From NCBI RefSeq assembly GCF_004365705.1, contig NZ_SOBN01000001.1, positions 2,124,555 through 2,188,554 on the forward strand: DNA of 64,000 nucleotides. The letters are read 5' to 3'. The stretch comes from Streptomyces sp. 846.5 (GTDB lineage: Bacteria > Actinomycetota > Actinomycetes > Streptomycetales > Streptomycetaceae). Made by a program: the position numbers and the translations under genes. The notes beneath the pieces are model-generated. The model was given only the letters and a program-made list of their open reading frames with translations, made no database searches and was not told where the DNA came from. The first letter of the stretch is position 1; each line of letters begins with the position of its first letter. Positions 17,638 to 25,532 of the stretch are shown piece by piece.

Positions 17638-18183
17638 TCACTGAACCCTCGGAACCGAACCCGATTCCACCCGTACCCGCGCCTCCGCCGACAGTGCCGT
17701 CCCAACAGAGCGCCGTGCATGGGCAAGCGGCCCTGCCGCGAGTTCGTGGAGGACGGGGCCCGGGGCCGCCCCCGGGGCGAGGGTCAGAGCGATGCGCGCA
17801 CGCGGGCCGCCGAGGATCCGTACGCGGGCCCGGGAGACGCCAGGGATCTGTTCGGCCTCGTCGGTGACGGCCCGCGCCAGCGCCGCGCCGCGCAGGCGGA
17901 CCGGGAGGTCGGCCAGGTCCGGGACGGTGATCCGGTCCGCCGTGCCGGTGCGGAGTTGGGCCACCATCCAGCTGAGCGACAGCAGCGCGACCACCGCCAA
18001 CCCGGCGAAGACCGTCGGCCACCACCAGTCCTCGCCGCGCCAGCGCACCCGGTCGGCAGGCGCCAGCACCGCGTGGTGCCGGTGGTTCAGGTACAGCCCC
18101 CCGGCCAGCAGCAGCGCTCCCCCGGCGAGCAGCACCAGGCCGACCAGGGCCAGCAGGATGCGATTGACCACCCTCCGGCTCAT
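17638..18183 (-). CDS. amaP: Alkaline-shock response membrane anchor protein AmaP
   Basis: A 181-residue protein with two N-terminal membrane spans (about 9-31 and 54-74) and a C-terminal domain with ARVRILGGPRARI-type strands. This arrangement is that of AmaP, which in Staphylococcus anchors the cell-envelope stress protein Asp23. It is the last gene of a five-gene operon; its ATG overlaps the stop of the previous gene by 4 bases. Likely role: holding the Asp23-family proteins encoded upstream at the membrane. Confidence 0.8.
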   Translation of the reverse strand: MSRRVVNRILLALVGLVLLAGGALLLAGGLYLNHRHHAVLAPADRVRWRGEDWWWPTVFAGLAVVALLSLSWMVAQLRTGTADRITVPDLADLPVRLRGAALARAVTDEAEQIPGVSRARVRILGGPRARIALTLAPGAAPGPVLHELAAGPLAHARRSVGTALSAEARVRVESGSVPRVQ

Positions 18184-18809
18184 GACTTCCCCCTGGGCTT
18201 GCCCTCCGCGCCGACCCTGACATGGACCATCGGCGGGCGGACCAGCCCCAGCCGGGCGCGCTCCGCCGTGAGCCGCTCGGCCAGCGCCGCCTTCACCTCG
18301 CTGGGATCGCCGAAGCCGACGACCGCGCGCACCCGCGCCCTGCGCCGTCCGACCTTCACCCCCGCCTCGCGCACCCCCGGTGTCTCCAGCGCGGCCCGGC
18401 GCAGCATCGCCGCCGCCGCGCGCCGGTCCAGGGCGGCGCGCAGGTCGTCGGTGCCCTCCGTGGCGAGCGGCAGCAGCCGGCGCAGGCCGGGGGTCGCGGC
18501 GAGCAGCAGCAGCCACAGGCCCAGCGCGCAGGCCACGGCCGCGCCGGCGAGCACCCAGGCGTCGTCGAGGTGACGCTGTGCCAGTTCGTCGCTGATCCGA
18601 ATGCGCCAGGCATGGGCCCGGTGCCCGCTGCGGATGTAGATCTCCTCGTAGAGCAGCGCGCCGGCCGCGGCGGCCAGGACCAGGGCGGTGAGGGCGGCGG
18701 CGTTGCGGCGGGCCGACCAGAACCGGCGGCCGCGCGGGGCGTCCGACTGCTCCGGAGCGGCGGGGGCGGCCGGGGCGGGCGCCGTCCCGGCGGGTGAAGC
18801 GACGCTCAT
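18180..18809 (-). CDS. DUF6286-type membrane protein in the Asp23/AmaP operon
   Basis: A 209-residue protein with a Pro/Ala-rich head, two membrane spans (about 38-54 and 86-104) and an AmaP-like C-terminal domain (GVREAGVKVGRRRARVRAVVGFGD). It looks like a second, diverged AmaP-type anchor, called DUF6286 in actinomycetes. It overlaps both neighbours by 4 bases. Biochemical function is unknown. Confidence 0.75.
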   Translation of the reverse strand: MSVASPAGTAPAPAAPAAPEQSDAPRGRRFWSARRNAAALTALVLAAAAGALLYEEIYIRSGHRAHAWRIRISDELAQRHLDDAWVLAGAAVACALGLWLLLLAATPGLRRLLPLATEGTDDLRAALDRRAAAAMLRRAALETPGVREAGVKVGRRRARVRAVVGFGDPSEVKAALAERLTAERARLGLVRPPMVHVRVGAEGKPRGKS

Positions 18810-19165
18810 CGCAGCCCACCGGGGGCTGCCGGGACCAGGCGTTCCACCACCAGGTCGATCCTCGGGTCCTCGGTGCCCGCGAGCTGGACCACCCGCTCGG
18901 TGACCCGGCGGTGCACCGCGCGGGTGACGGCGGCGATGTCGAGGGGGTAGGGCAGGTCGAGGCCCACCGTGATGCTGACGCCGCGTCGCCCCTGCGAGGC
19001 GGTAGCCCGGGGGGAGTCGATCCGTCCCGGCTCGGTCAGCTGGTCGGCGAGGGCCTCTGCGGCCGCGCGGGCGGCGATACGGGCGAGCACCCTGTCGGCG
19101 AGGCGGATGCTGCCGCGCTCGCCCGGGGCGGGCAGGGACGGGGCGGGGACGGCGCCGTAGGCCAT
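18806..19165 (-). CDS. Short Asp23/Gls24-related protein
   Basis: A 119-residue soluble protein. Its core (IRLADRVLARIAARAAAEALADQ, then a strand pair around VSITVGLDLPYP, then AVTRAVHRRVTERV) follows the Asp23/Gls24 pattern of helix, strands, helix, but it is shorter and more diverged than the operon's first gene. It probably pairs with that protein on the membrane anchors. Start and upstream stop share one base. Confidence 0.65.
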   Translation of the reverse strand: MAYGAVPAPSLPAPGERGSIRLADRVLARIAARAAAEALADQLTEPGRIDSPRATASQGRRGVSITVGLDLPYPLDIAAVTRAVHRRVTERVVQLAGTEDPRIDLVVERLVPAAPGGLR

Positions 19166-19356
19166 CAGCTCTTCCGGTCCCTGACCTTGGTGCTGCGGAT
19201 CAGGTCGCCGAACTCCAGGTCGCCGTCCAGCAGCCGCCCGGCCACGAAGCCGACCGCGCCCAGGGCTGCGACCAGCAGGAACGCGGCGAAGCCGCCGAAG
19301 TATCCGGCGAAGCCGAGGGCCATGCCCACGGCCAGGCCGATCAGTGCCATGCTCAC
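19165..19356 (-). CDS. DUF2273-like small membrane protein
   Basis: A 63-residue protein almost entirely made of two glycine/alanine-rich spans (about 4-20 and 23-41), ending in a charged tail DLEFGDLIRSTKVRDRKS. Small DUF2273 proteins of this shape sit beside asp23 and amaP in Gram-positive bacteria. The start may be the GTG at 19356, which overlaps the upstream stop in the coupled GTGA pattern, or the ATG at 19350. Confidence 0.7.
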   Translation of the reverse strand: MSMALIGLAVGMALGFAGYFGGFAAFLLVAALGAVGFVAGRLLDGDLEFGDLIRSTKVRDRKS

Positions 19357-19808
19357 TGGACCCTGCTCTCGGTGGGTTCGTCGTCGTCCTGCTCGTCCGG
19401 CAGATGGACGTCGTTGACGGCGATGTTGACCTCGACGACCTGCAGACCGGTGATCCGCTCCACCGAGCTGATCACGTTCTTCCGCACCACGGCCGCCAAC
19501 TCCGCGATGGGGACCCCGTATTCGACCACCAGGTCGATGTCGAGGGCGGCCTGCCGCTCGCCGACCTCGGCCTTGACGCCCTTGCCGACGTTGGGCCGGT
19601 TCCCGGGGACCCGGTCGCGCACCGCGCCGAAACCACGGGATCCGCTGCCCAGGGCGTGGATGCCCTGCACGTCCCTGGCCGCCATCCCGGCGACCTTCTC
19701 CACGACGCCCACGGCGATGGTGGTACGGCCGCGCTCGCCGCTGGGCGCCAGCTGGACGGTCTCCCGCTGGCCGGGCTTGGGGGCACTGGTCTTGGTCACA
19801 TCGGTCAT
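19353..19808 (-). CDS. Asp23/Gls24 family envelope stress protein
   Basis: A 151-residue Asp23/Gls24 protein: residues 27-135 contain GRTTIAVGVVEKVAGMAARDVQGIHA, then VGERQAALDIDLVVEYGVPI, then ISSVERITGLQVVEVNIAVNDVH, the full family core. In Staphylococcus Asp23 coats the cytoplasmic face of the membrane and responds to envelope stress. It is the first gene of the operon, with AGGGAG 8 bases before the ATG. The promoter region has two GCATAT repeats (plus-strand GCATAT-ACCGG-GCATAT) about 50 bases upstream of the start codon. Confidence 0.9.
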   Translation of the reverse strand: MTDVTKTSAPKPGQRETVQLAPSGERGRTTIAVGVVEKVAGMAARDVQGIHALGSGSRGFGAVRDRVPGNRPNVGKGVKAEVGERQAALDIDLVVEYGVPIAELAAVVRKNVISSVERITGLQVVEVNIAVNDVHLPDEQDDDEPTESRVQ

Positions 19809-19944
19809 GGTGGGGGCTCCCTGTCGGGGTGCCCGGACTCAGCAGTCACAATCTGCATATACCGGGCATATCACCTCGACCCTAGGGGAGCCCCACGACA
19901 CGCACACCGCAGTGAAGACGAACGGGTGAGGCACTGCCGGGCGG

Positions 19945-20769
19945 CTACTCCCCCAGCCCGGCCAGGTCGCGCAGCCGACGCAGCTGGGCGGCGCGCTCGG
20001 CCGCGCGCTGCTCGTCGTAGCCACGACCGAGCGCGCCCTGCAGCAGCGCCTTCGTCTCCACCAGGGCGTCCCGGGGGGCGGCGAGCAGCGCCGCGGCCAG
20101 GTCCGCGGCGGCGGCGTGGAGTTCGGCAACGGGGAGGGCGGCGTTGGCCAGGCCGGTGCGGACCGCCTCGTCCGCGCCGACCCAGCGCCCGGTGCCGCAG
20201 ATCTCCAGCGCGCGGGCCGGACCCACCAGGTCCACCAGCGGCTTGGTCCCGGCCAGGTCGGGCACCAGGCCCAGCGCGGTCTCGCGCATGGCGAACTGGA
20301 CGTCGTCGGCGACCAGTCTGAGGTCGCAGGCCAGGGCGAGCTGGAATCCGGCGCCCACCGCATGCCCCTGCACGGCGGCGATGCTGACCAGGTCGGGACG
20401 GCGCCACCAGGTGAAGGCCTGCTGGTAACCGGCGATGACGGCGTCGCCCTCCTCGCCCTTGGCCAGGTCGAGCAGACCGCGCTCGCCGGGGATCCCCTCC
20501 GGGGTGAAGGCGGCCCGGTCGAGACCGGCCGAGAAGGACTTGCCCTCGGCGAGCAGCAGCACCGCCCGCACCGTCCCGGGCAGGCCGCGGCCGACCGCGG
20601 CGAGGGCGCGCCACAGCGCGGGCGACTGGGCGTTGCGCCGCTCGGGGCGGCACAACGTCACCGTCGCGACGGCGCCGTCCTCGGCCAGCTCCAGCCGGAG
20701 ACCGGCCTCCGCCCACTCGGACGGGTCGGCGCCGGGGCCGGTGTGCATGGTGGGCGCGGAATGGGACAC
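19945..20769 (-). CDS. Enoyl-CoA hydratase/isomerase family protein
   Basis: A 274-residue crotonase-fold protein. The oxyanion-hole segments are GKSFSAGLD and GHAVGAGFQLALACDL, and the glutamate region reads MRETALGLVPDLAGTKPL. That layout fits a hydratase or isomerase of beta-oxidation; the exact substrate is not readable. It is monocistronic, lying between the helix-turn-helix gene and the Asp23 operon. Confidence 0.85.
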   Translation of the reverse strand: MSHSAPTMHTGPGADPSEWAEAGLRLELAEDGAVATVTLCRPERRNAQSPALWRALAAVGRGLPGTVRAVLLLAEGKSFSAGLDRAAFTPEGIPGERGLLDLAKGEEGDAVIAGYQQAFTWWRRPDLVSIAAVQGHAVGAGFQLALACDLRLVADDVQFAMRETALGLVPDLAGTKPLVDLVGPARALEICGTGRWVGADEAVRTGLANAALPVAELHAAAADLAAALLAAPRDALVETKALLQGALGRGYDEQRAAERAAQLRRLRDLAGLGE

Positions 20770-20941
20770 AGGGACCTCCAGCAGCGGTTCGACTCCGAAC
20801 TCTTCGGGCTCGGGCTACTGAAGAGTAACTACTGGGACGCGACGATCGGCGACCGGGTGGGAGGCCCGTGGTGCGGGACTCCGCCAGCCGCCGAAGCGTC
20901 AGGGATCTGACGTACTGATGGGTCGTGCTGATGGATGCGTT

Positions 20942-21175
20942 TCAGGACGTGGCCGCGGCGGTCGCCTTGGCCTTACCGCGCGTGGCGCCACCGCGACCGC
21001 GGAGGGAAACTCCGGACTCGCTGAGCATGCGGTGGACGAATCCGTAGGACCGGCCCGTCTCCTCCGCCAACGCCCGGATACTCGCACCGGAGTCGTACTT
21101 CTTCTTCAGCTCGGTCGCGAGCTTCTCCCGTGCGGGGCCCGTTACCCGGCTGCCCTTTTTCAGAGTCTCGGCCAC
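20942..21175 (-). CDS. Small helix-turn-helix protein
   Basis: A 77-residue basic protein: a Lys-rich stretch (KLATELKKKYDSG), one helix-turn-helix (SIRALAEETGRSYGFVHRMLSESGV, about residues 27-51) and a Gly/Arg/Lys-rich tail (RGRGGATRGKAKATAAATS). Near-identical proteins are conserved in Streptomyces, but their targets are unknown. The GTG at 21175 is chosen because GAGGAGG sits 5 bases upstream. A perfect palindrome 42 bases upstream of the start could be its own binding site. Confidence 0.8.
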   Translation of the reverse strand: MAETLKKGSRVTGPAREKLATELKKKYDSGASIRALAEETGRSYGFVHRMLSESGVSLRGRGGATRGKAKATAAATS

Positions 21176-21216
21176 CCGTGCCTCCTCGTAGCAAGTGCTC
21201 TGTCGGAATCCCATGA

Positions 21217-21230
21217 TCACCCATGGGTGA
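21217..21230. promoter_or_regulatory. 14-bp palindrome upstream of the helix-turn-helix gene
   Basis: TCACCCATGGGTGA is perfectly symmetric and lies 42-55 bases before the start codon. It is a candidate operator, possibly autoregulatory. No test from sequence alone. Confidence 0.4.
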
Positions 21231-21498
21231 CCTCCTGGCCACCCATTCCGCAAGGTCGGCAACGAAAATCCCGGCGGGCAGTGCCGGGCCGCACGGCTGA
21301 CCAGCGCGCGGTTTGCTGTCGCACGCCCGGGGACGTCACCGTGGCATGGCGTGAAAATGCTGATCAGCAGCGGTGAATGGGCAATGCACGGGATTCCCGA
21401 ATGAGCAGAAACTGAGCCGGTTCACTCGTACAGGTGGTGAGCCGTGCGATATGAACTCTTCTGGTCCAGATGCATGATCCAGCGACTACTCCGGCCGG
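21231..21498. other. Gene-free stretch between helix-turn-helix and ABC-F genes
   Basis: No convincing reading frame, tRNA or long hairpin seen. Its base composition is less GC-rich than the neighbours (runs such as GAATGAGCAGAAACTGAG and GATATGAACTC), fitting a regulatory region for the leftward helix-turn-helix gene and a 3' region for the ABC-F gene. Confidence 0.4.
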
Positions 21499-23097
21499 TC
21501 AGGCGAGGGAGACCAGGTCGGCGTAGCCCTCGTTCCAGAGGTCCTCGATGCCGTCCGGCAGCAGGATGATCCGCTCCGGCTCCAGTGCCATGACCGCGCC
21601 CTCGTCGTGGGTGACCAGGACGACGGCGCCGCTGAAGGAACGCAGCGCGCCGAGGATCTCTTCCCGGCTGGCCGGGTCGAGGTTGTTGGTGGGCTCGTCG
21701 AGGAGCAGCACATTGGCGCTGGACACCACCAGGGTCGCCAGGGCCAGCCGGGTCTTCTCGCCGCCGGAGAGCACTCCGGCGGGCTTGTCCACGTCGTCGC
21801 CGGAGAACAGGAACGAGCCGAGGATCTTGCGGACCTCCACCAGGTCCATGTCCGGGGCGGCCGAGCGCATGTTCTCCAGGATGGTGCGGTCGTTGTCCAG
21901 GGTCTCGTGCTCCTGGGCGTAGTAGCCGATCTTCAGCCCGTGGCCGGGGATGAGCGTGCCGGTGTCGGGCTCCTCCACGCCGGCCAGCATCCGCAGCAGC
22001 GTGGTCTTGCCGGCGCCGTTCAGGCCCAGCACGACCACCTTGGAGCCCTTGTCGATGGCCAGGTCGACGTCGGTGAAGATCTCCAGCGAACCGTAGGACT
22101 TGGAGAGCCCCTCGGCCATCAGCGGGGTCTTGCCGCAGGGGGCCGGGTCGGGGAAGCGCAGCTTGGCGACCTTGTCGCTGACCCGGACCGCCTCGAGACC
22201 GGAGAGCAGCTTCTCCGCGCGGCGGGCCATGTTCTGCGCGGCCACGGTCTTGGTGGCCTTGGCCCGCATCTTGTCGGCCTGCGAGTTCAGCTGGGAGGCC
22301 TTCTTCTCGGCGTTGGCGCGTTCGCGCTTGCGGCGCTTCTCGTCGGCCTCGCGCTGCTGCTGGTAGAGCTTCCAGCCCATGTTGTAGACGTCGATGCAGG
22401 TGCGGTTGGCGTCCAGGTAGAACACCTTGTTGACGACCGTCTCCACCAGGTTGATGTCGTGGGAGATGACGATGAATCCGCCGCGGTAGGTCTTCAGGTA
22501 GTCCCGGAGCCAGATGATGGAGTCGGCGTCCAGGTGGTTGGTGGGCTCGTCCAGCAGCAGGGTGTCGGAGTCCGAGAACAGGATCCGGGCCAGCTCGACC
22601 CGGCGCCGCTGACCGCCGGAGAGGGTGTGCAGCGGCTGGGCCAGGATGCGGTCCGGCAGCCCGAGGCTGGCGGCGATGGTGGCCGCCTCGGCCTCGGCGG
22701 CGTAGCCGCCCTTGGTGACGAACTCGGTCTCCAGCCGCGAGTACTTCTTCATCGCGTCGTCGCGGGTCTGGCCCTTGCCGTTGGCCATCTTGTCCTCGGC
22801 GATGCGCATCTTGCGCAGCACCTCGTCCAGGCCGCGGGCGCCCAGGATGCGGTTGCTGGCCAGCACGTCCAGGTCCCCGGTGCGGGGGTCCTGCGGCAGG
22901 TAGCCGACCTGGCCGCTGCGGGTGACCGTGCCGGCGGCGGGGGCGCCCTCGCCGGCCAGCACCTTGGTGAGCGTGGTCTTGCCGGCCCCGTTGCGGCCGA
23001 CCAGGCCGATCCGGTCGCCGGGGGCTACCCGGAAGCTGGCGGACTCCAGCAGGATGCGGGCACCGGCACGCAGTTCGATGGCGTTGGCGGCAATCAT
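21499..23097 (-). CDS. ABC-F family ATPase
   Basis: A 532-residue protein with two ATP-binding cassettes and no membrane domain. Walker A motifs are GRNGAGKTT (about residue 34) and GLNGAGKTT (about 355). The signatures are LSGGQRRRVELA and LSGGEKTRLALA, each followed by LLLDEPTN. A lysine/arginine-rich linker (about 245-310) is predicted to form the coiled helices that reach into the ribosome. ABC-F proteins act in translation or antibiotic protection. No resistance-type extension is obvious, so a housekeeping translation factor is likelier. Confidence 0.9.
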   Translation of the reverse strand: MIAANAIELRAGARILLESASFRVAPGDRIGLVGRNGAGKTTLTKVLAGEGAPAAGTVTRSGQVGYLPQDPRTGDLDVLASNRILGARGLDEVLRKMRIAEDKMANGKGQTRDDAMKKYSRLETEFVTKGGYAAEAEAATIAASLGLPDRILAQPLHTLSGGQRRRVELARILFSDSDTLLLDEPTNHLDADSIIWLRDYLKTYRGGFIVISHDINLVETVVNKVFYLDANRTCIDVYNMGWKLYQQQREADEKRRKRERANAEKKASQLNSQADKMRAKATKTVAAQNMARRAEKLLSGLEAVRVSDKVAKLRFPDPAPCGKTPLMAEGLSKSYGSLEIFTDVDLAIDKGSKVVVLGLNGAGKTTLLRMLAGVEEPDTGTLIPGHGLKIGYYAQEHETLDNDRTILENMRSAAPDMDLVEVRKILGSFLFSGDDVDKPAGVLSGGEKTRLALATLVVSSANVLLLDEPTNNLDPASREEILGALRSFSGAVVLVTHDEGAVMALEPERIILLPDGIEDLWNEGYADLVSLA

Positions 23098-23175
23098 GGC
23101 GAAGGTACTCCCGGGACGACGAGGCGCTGGCGCGGGCCGTCGAGCGGGGCCCTGCTTGAGGCGGAGAGGCCCAGT

Positions 23176-23952
23176 CTACCGGGGTCCGGGCAGCGTCCTG
23201 ATCGGCAAGGCGGGCGCGGGCTTGCCGGTGAGCCGCTGGACCACCTGGGTCGTGAGCCACGGAACGTCGCGGATGCCGACCGTGGTCGTCCCGGTGGCGA
23301 CCGGTCGGGCCAGCGGGGTGGACTGGACCTGCCAGACCCTGCCGGTCCCGTCGAAGGCCTCGACGGTGCTGTAGCTGTCGCAGGGGCGGGCCAGCACCAG
23401 CAGGTCGTCGAGGGCCAGCGCCTGGGCCGGGGCGTAGGAGCAGCCGGCCTGCGGCAGGGTGTCGCTGCGGATGGAGCCGTCGGCGGTGTTGTACTCCATC
23501 ACCACCTGCGCGGTGGGGACCAGGAAGACCTTGCCGCGGTCCAGCGAGGCGACCAGGACGCCCACGTCGGCCGGGTGCTGGCGCAGTCGGTCGGCCAGGC
23601 CGGGGACGAATCGGTGCCAGGCCACGGCGGCCGGATCGGTGCGGACACCGGTGAGCATCCCGTCGCTCCAGACCGCTACGGTGATTCCGGCCAGCGGCAC
23701 CACGCTCACCGGCTCGCTGCCGGGCCGCTTGTAGGACCACAGGGTGTGACCGCTGTCGCTGCCCCTGGTCGCGTACAGCTGGACCGAGCCGTCGGCGCCG
23801 ATCCGGAAGGCCCCGCCGTCCTCCTGGGAGACCGTGTCGTTGCTGTGGACCACCACCGAGTCGCCGAACGGGGCGGGCCGGTGGTCGCGCGCAGCGGCGC
23901 CCACGCCGACGGCGGCGAGGATCACGATGAGGGCTGCGAGCGCGGTACGCAT
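23176..23952 (-). CDS. Secreted or membrane-anchored beta-propeller-like protein
   Basis: A 258-residue protein with one N-terminal hydrophobic segment (about 4-20, an anchor or signal). After it come repeated strands such as DGSVQLYATRGSDSGHTLWSYK and FDGTGRVWQVQSTPLARPV, which resemble PQQ-like propeller blades. Two cysteines (AGCSYAP, RPCDSY) may form a disulfide outside the cell. Function unknown. The ATG at 23952 starts directly before the hydrophobic segment. Confidence 0.65.
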   Translation of the reverse strand: MRTALAALIVILAAVGVGAAARDHRPAPFGDSVVVHSNDTVSQEDGGAFRIGADGSVQLYATRGSDSGHTLWSYKRPGSEPVSVVPLAGITVAVWSDGMLTGVRTDPAAVAWHRFVPGLADRLRQHPADVGVLVASLDRGKVFLVPTAQVVMEYNTADGSIRSDTLPQAGCSYAPAQALALDDLLVLARPCDSYSTVEAFDGTGRVWQVQSTPLARPVATGTTTVGIRDVPWLTTQVVQRLTGKPAPALPIRTLPGPR

Positions 23953-24065
23953 GTTCACTACCGTAGGTCGAGGGGGCGGGGAAGGGGTGCAGGGTCTGCA
24001 AAATGGCGGTCCCAGGAGCGTAACGTTTCTCCTTTGGGCCGCCCGCAGGGCCCTCGGCGGACCGC

Positions 24066-24398
24066 TCAGCCGCGCGGCTGGTAGACGATCAGCGCCGCGC
24101 CGAGCAGGCAGACCGCGGCGCCGGAGAGGTCCCACCCGGTGGGACGGAAGCCGTCCACCAGCACGCCCCAGGCCAGCGACCCGGCGACGAACACCCCGCC
24201 GTAGGCGGCCAGCACCCGGCCGAAGGACGCGTCCGGCTGGAGGGCCGCGACAAAGCCGTAGGCGCCGAGCGCCAGCACTCCGCAGACCGCGTACTGCCAC
24301 CCCCGGTTCTCCTTCACCGACTGCCAGACCAGCCAGCAGCCGCCGATCTCGGCGAACGCCGCCAGTACGAACAGCAGGATCGAACGCGTGACGGTCAT
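24066..24398 (-). CDS. YnfA/UPF0060 family membrane protein
   Basis: A 110-residue protein of four hydrophobic spans with the family start [17 protein letters not shown] and the ending [15 protein letters not shown]. The UPF0060 family belongs to the drug/metabolite transporter group and resembles small multidrug transporters, but transport has not been shown for most members. Confidence 0.9.
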   Translation of the reverse strand: MTVTRSILLFVLAAFAEIGGCWLVWQSVKENRGWQYAVCGVLALGAYGFVAALQPDASFGRVLAAYGGVFVAGSLAWGVLVDGFRPTGWDLSGAAVCLLGAALIVYQPRG

Positions 24399-24512
24399 CC
24401 CCGCACGATATGACGGATCAGCGGTGAATCACCGGCGGCCCCAGGTGTGTCCCGTCACGCTGGACGGATCGGGCACCTAGCGTGATCCCGAACCGGTCGA
24501 GGGAGGATGCCG

Positions 24513-25532
24513 ATGTCGCGCCGTCGTGCGGTGACGCTGCTGGTCACGGCGGTGGTGGTGGTCGCCGCCGGGTTGGGGCTGTACGGGTGGTCCGGGGACG
24601 GCGGCGGGCGGGGCCCCGGGGCCGACGCGACCGCGGTGCCGGCGCACCAGGTGCCGTTCGGCGCCTTCCTGGGGTCGACCGAGTCCGACGACGCGATGGC
24701 ACAGCTCTCGGCCTGGCTGGGCGGCGCGCCGGTCCGGGTCGGGCACACCTATCTCCCCGGCACCTCCTGGTCGGACATCGAGGGCAGCGCCACCCTGCTC
24801 GGCCCGTGGGCGGCCTGGCGGGACGCCGCGCCGGACCGGCTGCTGGTGCTGGGGGTGCCGATGCTCCCCGACAACGAGGGGCAGGTCCCCGACGACGAGG
24901 TCCGGCAACTGCTGGCACAGGGCGCCGCCGGACGGAACGACGCCCACTTCACCACCCTGGCCCGCACCCTGGTCGCGCTGGGCGCGCCCGACACCGTGCT
25001 CACCCTCGGCTGGGAGATGAACGGCACCACCTACACCGGCCGCTGCGGTCCGGATCCCACCGCCTGGAAGCAGTACTGGCGCCGGATCGTCGCCGCCATG
25101 CGCGCGGTACCCGGGCAGCGCTTCCGCTTCGAGTTCGCGCCGACCAGGGGCGCCGACGCGCACCCCTGGCCGGACTGCTACCCCGGCGACGACGTGACCG
25201 ACGTCGTCGGGATGGACAGCTACGACCTGGCCGGCTCCGACCCGGAGCGGACCGCGCCTTTCGCCAGCTATGTGGACGAGCCCTACGGGCTGCTGGCCCA
25301 GGTCCGCTTCGCGGCGGCGCACCACAAGCCGGTGTCGTACCCGGAGTGGGGGATGTACCACCGGGGCGACGACCCCGCCTACGTCCGAGGGATGCTGGCC
25401 TGGGCGAGCACCCACGACACCCTCTACCAGACCATCACCGACTACTGCCCGCACGGGGTCTGGCGCTGCACCGACAATCCCCGCTCCGGGTGGGTGTTCC
25501 GGGAGGCGCTCAGCGCGCGGTCAGTTCCCTGA
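24513..25532 (+). CDS. GH26-like glycoside hydrolase, membrane-anchored
   Basis: A 339-residue protein: N-terminal span (about 6-25), then a TIM-barrel like that of GH26 beta-mannanases and related enzymes. The acid/base glutamate is in LGWEMNG (about residue 169) and the nucleophile in SYPEWGMY (about 279). The ATG at 24513 has AGGGAGG 6 bases upstream; the ATG at 24507 lies against the ribosome site and is less likely. It stands at the edge of the exopolysaccharide genes and could trim or release the polymer. Its 3' end overlaps the converging acyltransferase gene by 23 bases. Confidence 0.8.
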   Translation: MSRRRAVTLLVTAVVVVAAGLGLYGWSGDGGGRGPGADATAVPAHQVPFGAFLGSTESDDAMAQLSAWLGGAPVRVGHTYLPGTSWSDIEGSATLLGPWAAWRDAAPDRLLVLGVPMLPDNEGQVPDDEVRQLLAQGAAGRNDAHFTTLARTLVALGAPDTVLTLGWEMNGTTYTGRCGPDPTAWKQYWRRIVAAMRAVPGQRFRFEFAPTRGADAHPWPDCYPGDDVTDVVGMDSYDLAGSDPERTAPFASYVDEPYGLLAQVRFAAAHHKPVSYPEWGMYHRGDDPAYVRGMLAWASTHDTLYQTITDYCPHGVWRCTDNPRSGWVFREALSARSVP

